64,000 nt of DNA from Cycas panzhihuaensis (taxonomy: Eukaryota; Cycadophyta). Location: NCBI GenBank assembly GCA_023213395.1, contig CM041465.1, forward strand, positions 37,269,741-37,333,740, in the 5' to 3' direction. The notes beneath the pieces were generated by a model. That model was not told where the DNA came from, searched no databases, and was given only the letters and a program-made list of their open reading frames with translations. A program made the position numbers and the translations under genes. Shown piece after piece: positions 22,380-33,449 of this stretch. Position 1 is the first letter of the stretch; each line of letters opens with the position of its first letter.

Positions 22380-23125
22380 CTTCATCCTGTCACTATTGTT
22401 CTCATTAATTATTAAGATTTGGTGCAGATCTTCTTTGCCATTGTTTCCTTCGCAAAACCGTTATCAACGTTTCAATTGTAAATGCTTTGTCCGTGGTTGA
22501 TTTATTTTAGCCAACTGGTAGTTATTCATCTGTACCTTCCACATCCACATTCTTTTCGATTTATCATGAACCTTGTCACATCCCTATGTCCCTATCTAAT
22601 TAATCATCACGTCTGCACTTATCTCCATATCTTTGTCATCATTTTATTATCGTGCCGACGTTTAATCCCAAGTCCGCATCCATTTCTAATCATTATGTTT
22701 GCATCCTCTTGTCATCATATTCGGTCCGTATCCACGTTCTTAGCGTCCGCATCCACGTCCTTGGCATCATTTACCTCAACCAGTAGTCTTTGCTAGTTAT
22801 GTTCCTTAAGTTTTTAACATTTTGCTAAGGATATTTACCTCTTGGTTAATTCTGCTCCCACTCTTCTTCTTTTTTTTTATTTGATACAATTTTAATCTAC
22901 TGCCATTGACTAGCTTAGTCAATGGTTGGCCATCCAATTTCTGCAATTTTACCGCTCCATCACCATGAATATGGTTAATTTTATAAGGACCTAACTATCT
23001 TATCTTTATTTTACCAGGTTTAAATTTAAATTTACTATCATACAACAATACCAAATCATTTACCTTAAACTCAGGTTTTTTAGGATGGCGGTCATGCCAT
23101 GCTTTCCGCCTTTCCTTTTCCACTT
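22380..23125 (-). other. spacer between integrase and ORF3 (element I)
   Basis: Mostly non-coding. Includes short repeats of the TCCGTATCCACGTTCTTAGC/GTCCGCATCCACGTCC type near 22725-22765. The integrase C-terminal module (GPY/F-like region) may extend into 22900-23125 in broken frames. Confidence 0.45.
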
Positions 23126-24265
23126 TCAATTCCCACAATGCTCGGCTCTGGTCTCGTCCAACTTCATCAATTGAATCAATCGCTGGTCATAGGAATCTTC
23201 AGGATCTGTTCTAAGGTACTGAGCCACTCTTAAACTCTCTACTTGAAATTCTAGAGGAACCACAACTTCCAATCCATATACTAGTTGGAATGGAGTCTGC
23301 TTATGAGATCTTTTCCTCATGGTTCTATCTACCCACAAAACTGAATGCAATTTCTCTACCCAGTCTGTTCGTTGCCCATTACAAATTTTTATCAAGGCGA
23401 TCTTCAAGATTTTATTTGTGCTTTCTACCTGACCATTCGTGCTAGGATAATATGGCAAAGATTTGCCATGTTGAATCAAAAATTCTGTAGTTAGGTATTT
23501 GATTGTTTGATTCAGGAAAGCAGCTCCTTGATCTGATACAATCTCCAAGGGACAGCCAAATCTCACTATAATAACTTCATACAAGAAGCGAGCTGTGCTT
23601 CTTGCGTCACATTTCCTCATAGGTTTGGCCTCTGTCCACTTGGTCAGAAAATCTGTGGCCACTAATATATATCTTGCATTCGTTCTTCTCGTTGGGGGAC
23701 TAATTGGTCCCACAAAATCCAATACCCATTTTTCAAATGGAGCTTTGGCCAATATAGGATGAAGAGACATAAAATTTTGTTTCGATGGCTTCCCCGTTCG
23801 TTGACAAATATCACAAGATTTCACCCGTTTTTCAGTGTCTTCGAACAGAGTTGGCCACCATAAGCCGGCTGTCAATATCTTTCTGGCTGTGGCTTCTCCT
23901 CCATGATGAGATGAAGCTATCCCTTCATGGGCTTCTCTCAAAACTAGCTCTACTTCATGTTGAAGGATGCATCTCCTGAGAACTTCATCGGGCCCTAATT
24001 TATAAAGCATACCACCTATCAATTGAAATGGAAAAATTTTCTTAATGAAACTTCTCCTTTCTGCCTTTTCCAGTCCTCGAGGTGTTTGTGCCGTAGCTAA
24101 ATATTCTGCGATTCCTTCATACCATACTGGAATAGCTTCAATCGAGAATAGCTTGTGGTCTGGAAAATCATCAAACACTCCTTCACCTGATTCTCCTTCT
24201 TTTATTCTCGACAGTTGATCTGGTATAACATGTTTTTCACCTTTCTTTACCACAATCTTGAACAT
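23126..24265 (-). CDS. gypsy integrase (element I)
   Basis: An open stretch of 379 codons; the start given is only the first Met of the open piece, since it is really part of pol. Zinc-binding H-H-C-C region near LQHEVELVLREAHEG and CDICQRTGK. The DDE core is visible as D in LDFVGPI, D in EIVSDQGAAF and E in NGQVESTNK. Shared landmarks are RYILVATDFLTKW and QTPFQLVYGLEVVVPLEF. Two stops separate it from RNase H (at the WLM and FQE positions, where H4 has sense codons). They are consistent with G-to-A and C-to-T transitions. Confidence 0.85.
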   Translation of the reverse strand: MFKIVVKKGEKHVIPDQLSRIKEGESGEGVFDDFPDHKLFSIEAIPVWYEGIAEYLATAQTPRGLEKAERRSFIKKIFPFQLIGGMLYKLGPDEVLRRCILQHEVELVLREAHEGIASSHHGGEATARKILTAGLWWPTLFEDTEKRVKSCDICQRTGKPSKQNFMSLHPILAKAPFEKWVLDFVGPISPPTRRTNARYILVATDFLTKWTEAKPMRKCDARSTARFLYEVIIVRFGCPLEIVSDQGAAFLNQTIKYLTTEFLIQHGKSLPYYPSTNGQVESTNKILKIALIKICNGQRTDWVEKLHSVLWVDRTMRKRSHKQTPFQLVYGLEVVVPLEFQVESLRVAQYLRTDPEDSYDQRLIQLMKLDETRAEHCGN

Positions 24266-25672
24266 AAATTCCTAGAATAACATTAGCTAACGGCTAATTC
24301 TTCCCTGCACAATTGGTTTATTGATAAAATACTGTACAACTTGATGATCAACAAAAAATATGAATGGATTTAGCAACAAATAGTGCAGGAATTTTTGCAA
24401 GGCATACACCATGCCTAATCCTTCACGTTCAGTAACTGTATAGTTACGCTCCGCAGATGTTAACTTTCTACTGGCAAAAGCAATAGGGAGATCTATTTTT
24501 TCGTCCGCCGATTGAGCCAATACATAGCCGATGGCATACAGTGATGCATCTACATGTACATGGAATGGCTTGTTCCAATCTGGAAACTTGAGCACAGGGG
24601 CTTCCACTATCTTTTTCTTCAAAGCATCAAAAGATAGTTGTTGTTGCATAGTCCATTCCCATTTAGTTGCTTTTTTCAGCAAGGATTCCAAGGGATAGGC
24701 TATCTGAGCATACCCTCTTATGAATTTTCGATAATATCCGGTCATCCCCAGAAAACCTTTAAGATTTTTCAGGTTTTGAGGGATAGGAAATTTCAAGATT
24801 ACTTCTACCTTTGCTGGATCCGTCATCAATCATTCCTTTGAGACAATGTGTCCCAGCAAGGATCCGAATGGTACCATAAAGGTACATCTGTCTGGGTTCA
24901 AGCATAATTTATTCTCCCTGCACAATTCCAACATTAGCCTTAATTGCAACAAATGGTCCTGTATTCGGCTATACAAAGTCCAATCATCTAGAAACACTTT
25001 AATCACTTTCCCCAACAATTTCCAAAAGATTTTTAAAATAATCCTTTGGAAAGTTGCAGGAGCATTTGTCAGCTCAAATGGCATGACCCTATAGGCATAA
25101 GTGCCCCATTCTATGATGAATGTTGTCTTTAGTTGATCATCTACTGCAATCCGGACTTGATTGTATCCACTAAAGCCGTCCGTGAATGAGAACATTTCAT
25201 GCCCAACCACCTTCTTCAACACATCTTTTGTGAAGGGTATAGGGAATGGATCTTTCTTTGTAGCTTTATTTAAAGTCCTATAATCAACGCATATGCGAAG
25301 TTTTCCGTTCTTCTTAGGTACCACCACTACCAGGCTTACCCATTCACTGTTCTCTACCTCAAAGATGTATCTCACTTCCAACAATTTGTCCAACTCAATC
25401 TTCACTTGTTCCTTATAGTGTGGGTTCATCCTGTAAGGTCTTTGCCTTACTGGTCTTACATTTTCCATTAATTCAATTTTATGCTCACCCACTTTCGGGG
25501 GGACTCCCTTCAGGTCCTTATAGGACCATGCAAAGACATCCTTGAACTCACAAAAGGGGGATGTCACTTTTTGCATCATCTCGGGCTCCCAATAATCTCC
25601 TATCTGTATCCATTTTGGATTCTCTTTTGTTCCAACGTTAATTGGTTTAAGTTGGAGCTTCTTCCCATGCAT
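24266..25672 (-). pseudogene. gypsy RT-RNase H (element I)
   Basis: RT has IQIGDYWE, VFAWSYKDLKGVPP, VRQRPYRMNPHYKEQ, FTDGFSGYNQVRIAVDD, YRVMPFELTNAPATFQR and an intact catalytic box VFLDDWTLYS. One in-frame stop after GHIVSKE (about 24830) splits RT from RNase H, which continues with MTDPAKVEVILKFP, FLGMTGYYRKFIRGYAQ, HVHVDASLYAIGYVLAQ, ASRKLTSAERNYTVTERE and ALQKFLHYLL. The active-site residues survive, so the damage is a few point mutations rather than gross decay. Confidence 0.88.
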
Positions 25673-26024
25673 TATTTTTCCATCCAGATGGGAAGTTTCT
25701 TGCTTCTTTCTGACTTATTTGACAACCATTTTCTTTTTCCACAAAGGATACATTCTTTTGTTTAGAATTTTTAATCAAACAATTTCTCATTGCCACGTTT
25801 CCAGACAAAGAATACAAGCAATCATTTTGAACTTTATTAAAAGAGGGAATTGCAACATTTTCTTTTTGATTTTGTATTCAAATGTTACCTTCTCTGCCTT
25901 GTCCCAGTTGCTATTGATCTGGACACAATTCCATAAGATAACATTTTAAAGAATTATCCCCTGTTTCTTCCCAAGCGGATTGCAACCAATCCAATAAGTA
26001 TGTTGATGATGTTTCACTCGAAAT

Positions 26025-26948
26025 CTATGGGGGAGTCTTCATAGCTTGGAATGCCGTCTCCGAACAAGGATTTACTGTAGTGGCCGATGTTGTAGTAGTT
26101 GAGGACATTGTATCTTCCTCCTCCACTTTTTCAATGTGCAGTCCATCTGAGCAAAGAGGTAATACAATTTTCTTCCCTTCAGAATGTAATGTAAAGGTCA
26201 ACTTCCCCCAATCTTGCAATGCTTTTGTTGCCAATAGCCATGGTCGTCCCAAGAGTGCAAGGTATGTTTTATTATGATTCTGCATTCTAACGACCACAAA
26301 ATCTAAGCAAACCGTGATTCCTGCCATCATCACTGGGATATTCAACAAAGATCCTATTGGTCGAACTTGTAATTGGTTTGCTAACCGAATTGTATAATCT
26401 GGGGAAACCAATTCCGGTAGTCCGATGAAACTGGTGGATTCGGGGATCTCATTCACTCCCGATCCACCATCTACTATTGTTTTGCAAATCATTGCTCCAC
26501 ACAAAGTCATAAGAACTCTTGGATCGATTGCATCTATCTTCATTGCTCGCAACACTGGTTTCTCCATTTGATCCAAGATCATTTGCTGGAAGTAACTGGC
26601 TTCCCACCATTTAAAAATAACAGTTATAGGAATGGATATACCTAATTCCGTTAGCAATTCCTTTATGTCTTGCAAATTTTGCCAATGATTCTTTTCCAAT
26701 TGCTCATCACATACTGGCAGTCGCCTTTGATATACTTGTCCTCTAAATCGATTTGCTTGTTCCATTTCAGTTAATTGCACCATCCTTGTCGCCTCTTCTA
26801 TAGCTTCGACCGCTTCTTGCAATCTTTTCTTTTCCACTGCTAGATCAGGAAAGTTCTCTACACTTGTTGTGCCCGTGATCGTTCCACTTCTTGTTTGAAT
26901 ATGCACTGGTTTCTCCTTATCTGGAATTTTAGTAGCTAGATTTGAAGT
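26025..26948 (-). CDS. gypsy aspartic protease region (element I)
   Basis: A 293-codon open piece of the gag-pro polyprotein. The active-site motif reads TIVDGGSGVNEIPEST, with DGG where most retroviral-type proteases have DTG/DSG; the H family has DGG too, so it is a lineage trait. A downstream YLALLGRPWLLATKA block matches the flap-to-ILG region of related elements. A stop near 26949 separates it from the zinc-knuckle piece upstream. Confidence 0.82.
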   Translation of the reverse strand, partial: TSNLATKIPDKEKPVHIQTRSGTITGTTSVENFPDLAVEKKRLQEAVEAIEEATRMVQLTEMEQANRFRGQVYQRRLPVCDEQLEKNHWQNLQDIKELLTELGISIPITVIFKWWEASYFQQMILDQMEKPVLRAMKIDAIDPRVLMTLCGAMICKTIVDGGSGVNEIPESTSFIGLPELVSPDYTIRLANQLQVRPIGSLLNIPVMMAGITVCLDFVVVRMQNHNKTYLALLGRPWLLATKALQDWGKLTFTLHSEGKKIVLPLCSDGLHIEKVEEEDTMSSTTTTSATTVNPCSETAFQAMKTPP

Positions 26949-27545
26949 CTACACTTTCAGGCCAGAATTGTTTGGACAATTTGCCCACTCATGGTCTGCT
27001 GGGCCACATTCTTCGCAAATGTAGTCTTTTCCTTGCTTCTGTAGTGGACAATCTGTCTTGAAATGCCCCCATCTCGAACACGAATGACAGCGAACTGGCT
27101 TTGTCTTTCCCTTATATTGCTTAGGGGCAAGATATTCTTTCTTTTGATAAAAAGATTCCCTTACTGGGTTCTTATGATAACATTCCCACGTATAATGATT
27201 TCCTCTTTTACAAATTTCACACCATCTTCTCTCCACCTATTGATGTTCATTTTTATAATGGCCTAGATGACCACACGGTGGGGGGCACCAAATGTTTTCC
27301 CGAGATTTTTCCACTTTCAATCTTGCAATCTCTGTTCTTAGTCTTTCAATTTCTTCATTATGCTGGATTGTTCTAGCAGGTATTATTGAGGGTTGTTGTT
27401 TTAACATCTCTACCTCCTTTTTTAAAACTTCAATTTCTGAATTTGTAGTCCACTGGGGTAAGGATGTTCGCCCAAAATTTTGGGTTCCATTTTGCAAATA
27501 TGCTGCCCTCATTTGATTTTCAAAGCGTAATGCCAATTCTTTGAC
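26949..27545 (-). pseudogene. gag C-terminal part with three zinc knuckles (element I)
   Basis: Three CCHC knuckles are intact: CEICKRGNHYTWEC, CHSCSRWGHFKTDC and CEECGPADHEWANC. They would bind element RNA in the particle. Upstream lies a coiled-coil-like segment (EIEVLKKEVEMLKQQ, EEIERLRTEIARLKVEK). Stops at about 27237 and 27543 break continuity with the flanking gag pieces. Confidence 0.85.
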
Positions 27546-29180
27546 CTATTCATAACTATTTAGGGGATGAAACATAATTTTCTTGTTTAAATGAGGTAGC
27601 AACCCTTGAACAAAATACTTCATAGATAGCATCAGATTCATTGGTATAAGATCATCCATTTTATTCAGGATAATTCTAAGTTTTCCATCAAAATCATTAA
27701 CTGACTCACCTGGTACTTGTCTGATTTCCTCCAAAGCTTGGAATATTGACATTGGATCTCTTAACCGTTGGAATCTGTCTAAGAATTGTGTTTGGACTAC
27801 TTCCCAAGTGGGATTTGTCTTTGCTATGTACTGGTACCATGCAATTGCTGTCCCCCGCAGCGTGGAGAAGAATCTTGCCTTAATTTCCTCTCGATCTTTA
27901 ATCTTCTTAATCTTCAACATATTAGAGAATAAAGCTAGATGGTCTCCAAGATCTCCTGAGCCATCGAATTGTAAGTGCCCAAACATCGCATCGTTCTGGA
28001 CTATTACATATGGAGGAACTGTTTGGTTTCCTTCTCCGATTCCATTACCTTGCAACATTTTTATCGGACCTGAAGATTCTGGTTCTTCTTGCCCAGTTGT
28101 GTTAAATTCTCCCTCACTCCTTCCTTGCCTTAAGGCTGCACTTTCTGGGCTTTCTTCCACAAATGATGATCCTGAAAATATCCGAGTCATTCTATACAAT
28201 GGATTTAGCACATAAGAATGGGATTCTTTTACCTCCACAATGTAACAGTCCCACCCTGCTGTGGCGGTACTATATATCTCCAAATTGATTGACTTCCCTT
28301 CTTCTGTGGCAGTCTGATCTTCTTCAAATCTCTGCAAATTTTCTTCCGAATTCAGAACTTCTTCCTGACTTTCTTCGAATTCCAACAAATCGTTCTTTTG
28401 ATTTTTTTCAGAAAGCAGAACTTCTTTTTGATTTCCCTCAAGTTCCAGCAAATTATCCTTCTGATTTTCTTTAGAAATCAGACCTTCTTGCTGATTCTCT
28501 TCAAGGACCAACACTTTATCTTTCCGATTTCCTTCAGAAGTCAAACCTTCTTGCTGATTTTCTTCCAGGACCAGCACTCTATCCTTTTGATTTCTTTCAG
28601 AAAGCAGAACTTCTTGCTGATTTTCTTCAAGGACCACCACTCTATCCTTTTGATTTCTTTCAGAAAGCAGAACTTCTTGCTGATTTTCTTCAAGGACCAA
28701 CACTCTATCCTTTTGACTTCTTTCATAAAGCAAAACTTCTTGTTGATTTTCTTCATGGACCAGCACTTTATCCTTCTGATTTTCTTCAAAAGTCCATAAA
28801 TCCTTTCTCTGATTCATTTCTATAATTTGCAAACTTTTCTTCTTTGTCTGTTTGTCTTCAGAATCTTGTAGGTTCTTCTGCCTTGTCTGTTTTGGCTCTT
28901 TTTCTTCTTTAGGAATCTGACATTCCTTTTCTTCTGTTTTCTTCTCTTCTTCAGGCTGTCGCTGGTCCTCCTAGGCCTCCTCTCTTTTGCCACGTCCTGT
29001 GTGTGCAACTGGGGTCTAGCTTTCTTCCTGCCGCCTGTTCCAATTTCTTTTCTTCACTGGTTTTCTTTCTACCGGCTCCCTGGGTCTGCGGGTGCCTTCC
29101 TGGCTTTTCTCCGCTTGCCAACGTAGGCTTCTTTCTTGCCTTGATTCGACTTTCTTTAGCGAGTTAACCCTAGGTGGCAT
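27546..29180 (-). pseudogene. gag N-terminal part with 21-aa repeats (element I)
   Basis: The likely start is ATG 29178-29180 (MPPRVNSLKKVES), matching the MPPKRPS start of H gags. Stops and frame changes near 29016 and 28840 lead into a 428-codon open piece. That piece has an acidic tandem-repeat region (28325-28784) and then the capsid core: FGHLQFDGSGDLGDHLALF, ARFFSTLRGTAIAWYQYI, FLDRFQRLRDPMSIFQALEE and RQVPGESVNDF. This is the classical retrotransposon gag signature. Confidence 0.85.
28325..28784 (-). repeat. 63-bp tandem repeats coding 21-aa units in gag (element I)
   Basis: About seven to eight in-frame units of EENQQEVLLSERNQKDRV plus a short VLVL-type linker, drifting at the ends. 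Highly charged and glutamine-rich, predicted helical. The H gags lack this array, so it is an expansion within element I. Confidence 0.9.
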
Positions 29181-29231
29181 GGACAGCCTCTGTTTTGAAC
29201 AGTGTCTCATTTTTCTTTTGGTTAGGATACT

Positions 29232-29244
29232 GGCAACGGAATTA
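29232..29244 (-). other. primer-binding site of element I (tRNA-Glu type, two mismatches)
   Basis: Plus strand GGCAACGGAATTA lies three bases from the inner LTR edge. It matches the tRNA-Glu 3' end (GGCAACGGAACCA) except CC to TT. It is the same PBS type as H1 and H3 despite unrelated LTRs. Confidence 0.7.
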
Positions 29245-29247
29245 AGA

Positions 29248-29911
29248 TGTGCACCTCTCCTTGTATGACTAACAAATATACCAGAATTCATCACAAGAAA
29301 AGACACAGATTGGTGAGAACATCATTAACCAACTTTATTCATGGAACAAAGGGCGTTGTGTCTGGTCCTCTCACAACCAGACACAGGCCTTGGTAATTAG
29401 AATAGAGGACAACCCCTCACACGGTAATCAATTTCCTGCCCAGATCGCTATTTACATACATACATGTTTATTCCTTTCCTACTTTTTCTTATATATGGTT
29501 AATACATAGTTACATAACTGTTTTTTTAGTTTTTGTTTTATCCTTTCCTTAACTAATCTCACGCCTAACTCGCCCAAAATGCCCTCGGTCCGCCCAAGTT
29601 GCACTCAAGTCTACAGTCCTCACCGGTTGCGAATGCCCCCATCGTTGCAACAAAGAATCCTTATTGGTTGCGCACAATCTTCATCGGTTGCATGGCGGGC
29701 CCCATCGGTTGCAGCCACAGTCTTCACTGGTTGCAGTGGCAGTCGTTATTGGTTGCAACAACAGTCTTCTCTGGTTGCAGTGGCAGTCTTCTCTAGTTGC
29801 AGTAGCAATCTTCTTTAGTTGCAACAACAGTCTTCTCTAGTTGCAGTGCACTCTTTACTAGTTGCACTTCATCTTAATTTTACTACAAAATGGATGTTTA
29901 AGCCGCACACA
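29248..29911 (-). repeat. 5' LTR of element I
   Basis: Begins TGTGCACCTCTCC and ends GCCGCACACA; followed by the CAATA duplication. 664 bp against 627 bp for its partner; much of the difference is in the CTGGTTGCAG minisatellite (about 29608-29872). Confidence 0.9.
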
Positions 29912-31463
29912 CAATATATTAATGAGAATTGCATTTTGAATCCTGTGCCTCTCTTGTTGCATTCCCCTCAATCTACCATATCCGATGATCTCTATAATCT
30001 ATGTTCTCCTCACTAGTTAAGACTGTATGATTTCTTTCAGTGACCATGATGTATTCATGATAACAAACTCAGAATCTGCCATGCGCCATCAATGTGTTGA
30101 ACTCAACGATGGCATTTGCCAAACCTCCAATTGATATAAGAGCCATATGCAAATTGTTCAATCAAATGCAATGCTTTGGTAAGAATATTTGTGTGCATCA
30201 TCAATCATTAGAGTTGCTTGTGTGTTAGTTTTGACAATTTCTATTTGCTATTTATCAATGCCAAACCTGCTATAGTGTGGATTGCATCTTATCTTCTTAT
30301 CTGTTGCCACTTTTCAAACACTATCGAGGCATCTCCCATCTGACTAGGGCATGCAATATAACCCATTCTTTTATGAGTCACCTATTAATTTCTGGACCAC
30401 AATTAGATTCTTGCTTATGAAGTTGCCCATCTTTTGAGATAATAGTGGAAAATCCCTGATACAAACCAGAAACCAAATGACCCTGCACTTGAGTATAATG
30501 TTGAGTTTCTTTTTTCAAACACCTATGCATATCAATGTCATGCTTTAAACGCATTAATCTGTAGATGCTTAATGCTTTGTCACATTTGCCATTCAATGTA
30601 TTCTTTTCTGTTTCAATATAGTAATCTATCTTCTCATTCACCCGAATGATAAACACTTCAGATATAATGTTGAATTCATGTGCTTAAGTTGCCAATAAAG
30701 CTAATGAAGTAAACTATTTTAATCAATTGCATATGAGTGATCATTACCCAATCCAAATGCACCATCATTTCATTGTTTAAACCTACTAAGTGCACCCCTT
30801 CATACACCTCTTTTCATACATCAAAACATTCATTTAGAGTTGGTTATTGTGGTGAATCCATTTCCAACTCTTTAAACTTACGTTACTCATTCATCAATAG
30901 CACCTATGGTGTTTGCATGAGTGCCCAATATCACCATTCAATTTCACAACTTTATATAATTTATAAATGTTTAGATTCTTGGGAATTATCACTTGACATT
31001 GTATTGTATATTTGATCATTGAAAAGAGCTTAATTAACTTAATGTTTTCATTTATCTCGATGAGTGAATTTAGCATAGCGATGGGGGGTTAGAGTTAAGC
31101 AGTTGATAGGTAAGAGGTCAAGGATTCAAGTCCCATTGATTCACCCTTCACAAAGCACACACACATTGTTTTTCTTAGTCTTTCTTTTTCTTTTATGTGT
31201 ATTTTAATTGTTTTTATATACATGCATTTATTTCCTTTTTTAATGCACATTCCCATATCATGTTCTTAAAATTAAGACATAATTGTACCTTGTTTTCAAT
31301 CAAATTTCTGATAGACATTTGAGCTAATAAACCTGTGCAAATATTCACTTAGAATCACATAATTTTTAAGGGAAAAAATAGATCATTTTAATGTGTTTTA
31401 TGACAAACTTTAAAAACTCTATTTTAATACATGACACTGACTTTTAAACATCTGAAAACAAAG
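29912..31463. other. host-like non-coding DNA between element I and copia D
   Basis: AT-rich DNA with no recognised protein. It includes a weak tRNA-like/SINE-like segment at about 31081-31140. It was contiguous with 19765 before element I inserted. Confidence 0.5.
31081..31140 (+). repeat. possible tRNA-derived SINE remnant
   Basis: GTTAAGCAGTTGATAGG resembles an A box and GGATTCAAGTCCC resembles a B box (consensus GGTTCGAATCC). The spacing is shorter than in a tRNA, and no cloverleaf or poly(A) tail is convincing. Confidence 0.25.
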
Positions 31464-31681
31464 TGTTTTTTATTAAAAACTAAATTGAAAAAATGAATGA
31501 TCTTCATTGATTTATGAGAGAGAAATGGTCTATCTTATATACAATTGGTGTATATAACAGATCCAATACATCTATGACAAGTGTCACTTTAAGATAGATG
31601 AGGGACAATGACACATGACCCTCAATTAATATAAAGATTATTATAGTATAAGTCTTAGGATAATACATTAATTATTTAACA
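31464..31681 (-). repeat. 3' LTR of copia D (left boundary approximate)
   Basis: The right end (ATTATTTAACA) and the adjacent polypurine tract are clear. The left end is placed at TGTTTTTTATTAAAA, similar in length to the B and C LTRs. It contains the TCTTATATACAATTGG block; no partner LTR is present. Confidence 0.55.
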
Positions 31682-31689
31682 CCCTCCCT

Positions 31690-33300
31690 TAATGATTTAT
31701 CCTTTATTTTTCATCCGAAGTAGATTTCTGAAATACTGGAATTTATCTTTTGATAATGGTTTTGTGAAGATGTTTGCAACTTGTTGATCACTATTGCAAC
31801 ATTGTAAGTCTATTTCTTTATTCTGGACCTTTTCTTTGATGAAATGATGATGAACTTCTATGTTTTTGGTCCCTGCATGGAAGACAGGGTTTTTGGTGAA
31901 TTTGATAACACTTTGGTTATCACAGTAGATTGTAGTTACTTACTGGCAACTTTGATTTAGATCCTTCAGGAGCTGTCTTAACCAAATTGCTTCAGAGGTT
32001 GCACTTACTACAACTTTATACTCTGCTTTTATTGAGGAGAGGGCTATTATTGGTTGTATTTTGCTATTCTATGATGTTATAATTGTTCCAAGATTGAAGT
32101 AGTAGCCTAATGTGGACTTGCTTTCTTGAACTTCTCCTACCCAATTAGAATCAGTGAATCCAATTAAGCATGGTTTGTCTGCTTTGGTATATTGCACCTT
32201 TTATGTATCTTAATACTCATTTTGTAGCATTCTAGTGATCAGTCTTTGGATTTTGCATAAACCTGGAAACAACTCCAATGGAAAAGGATATATCTAGTCT
32301 GGTAGTTGTCAAGTAAATGAGACTTCCAACAAGCTATTTGAAGATAGCTTCATTTACTTTATGATGATTGTCTTCATCAACAATTAGAACATAACTTGTT
32401 TCCATGGGGGTAGGACATAGATTACATTCTTCCATATTGAACTTTTTTAGAGGATTCTTGGCATTCTTAGATTGTAAGATAAAGATGCCACTTTCTGCTT
32501 TCTTAACTTCTATGCTAAGATAATAATGAAGTGTACCCCTGTCAGTCATCTCAAAGTTGCTTTCCATTTATGTTCTCACCCAATTTATGATTTCTCAATC
32601 ATTGCCTATAACAATTAAATCTTCTATATATACAACAATTATGGTAATCAAGTTTTTTTGTTTCTTAATACAAAGACTTGGATCAATCTCACATCTACTA
32701 AAGCCTTTCTTTTAAAGATAATGATCCAGTTTTGCGTACCAGGCTCGAGGTGCTTGTTTAGGCTATACAAGGCCCTTTTTAATCTACAGACCAAATATTC
32801 CCCTCCTTTCCTTTTGTACCCCAGTGGTTGTTCCATGTTCCATGTAGACTTCTTCACTAAGATCACCATTTAAGAAGGCAATTTTTACATCTAGTTGCAT
32901 AATTTTCCGTCCATATTAAACTGCCAGAGCTATAACTGTACAAATAGTTATTAACTTTACTGCTATAATTGTACCGATAGTTATTAACTTTGTCACAGGA
33001 GCAAAGGTTTCTTCTTAATCAATGCCTGTAGTCTGAGTATATCCTTTTGCCACAAGTCAGGCTTTATATTTTATAATACTTCCATCAGACTTTTCTTTTG
33101 TCTTGTACACCCGTTAGCAACCTATAATAGGTTTACCTTCAAGTGGAGGAACTAATTCCCAAGTATTGTTTTGATTTATAGACTCCATTTCTTTGTTCAT
33201 GGCTTCTTGCCATTTTGCTTTCTGGTAGGCTTCTTGAAGACTTTGAGGCTCGATTGAATAAGCCAATGCTTGATGTTTTTGAGACTTAGTTCTGTGCTGA
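31690..33300 (-). pseudogene. copia RT-RNase H (D)
   Basis: Fragments in several frames: a FEMTDRGTLHYYLSIEV block (RT C-terminus) at about 32520, a VKKSTWNMEQPLGYKRKGGEYL/CRLKRALYSL block at about 32800, and RNase H pieces with the HHHF and FTKPL-type end near 31720-31900. The region with the YxDD box, about 32600-32650, is broken. Not functional. Confidence 0.75.
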
Positions 33301-33449
33301 AATACATTTCCTTTTATTTCTTCTACAAATTTTAGATACCATTTAGGTAATTTTCTTTTTGAGATATTCTCCTGTCTTTTTGTTCCAGATAATGTTTCTG
33401 GTTCTTCTTGATCATGAAGAATTGATTCTTCTTCAGTTGTATTGTCATT

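Larger units (their letters stand above)
19771..29911 (-). mobile_element. complete gypsy element I (Tat/Athila-like)
   Basis: A 10.1-kb minus-strand element with direct LTRs (19771-20397, 29248-29911) and a perfect CAATA duplication (19766-19770 and 29912-29916). Order on the minus strand: 5' LTR, PBS, gag with 21-aa repeats, three zinc knuckles, protease, RT, RNase H, integrase, spacer with tandem repeats, ORF3, 3' LTR. Proteins are clearly related to H2-H4, but the LTRs are unrelated. Domains are long but carry scattered stops, so the copy is probably defective. Confidence 0.92.

Noticed and set aside
28398-28799. Plus-strand Phe/Leu/Ile-rich repetitive frame
   Set aside because: It is the antisense of the gag 63-bp repeats of element I; the repeat periodicity explains its length.
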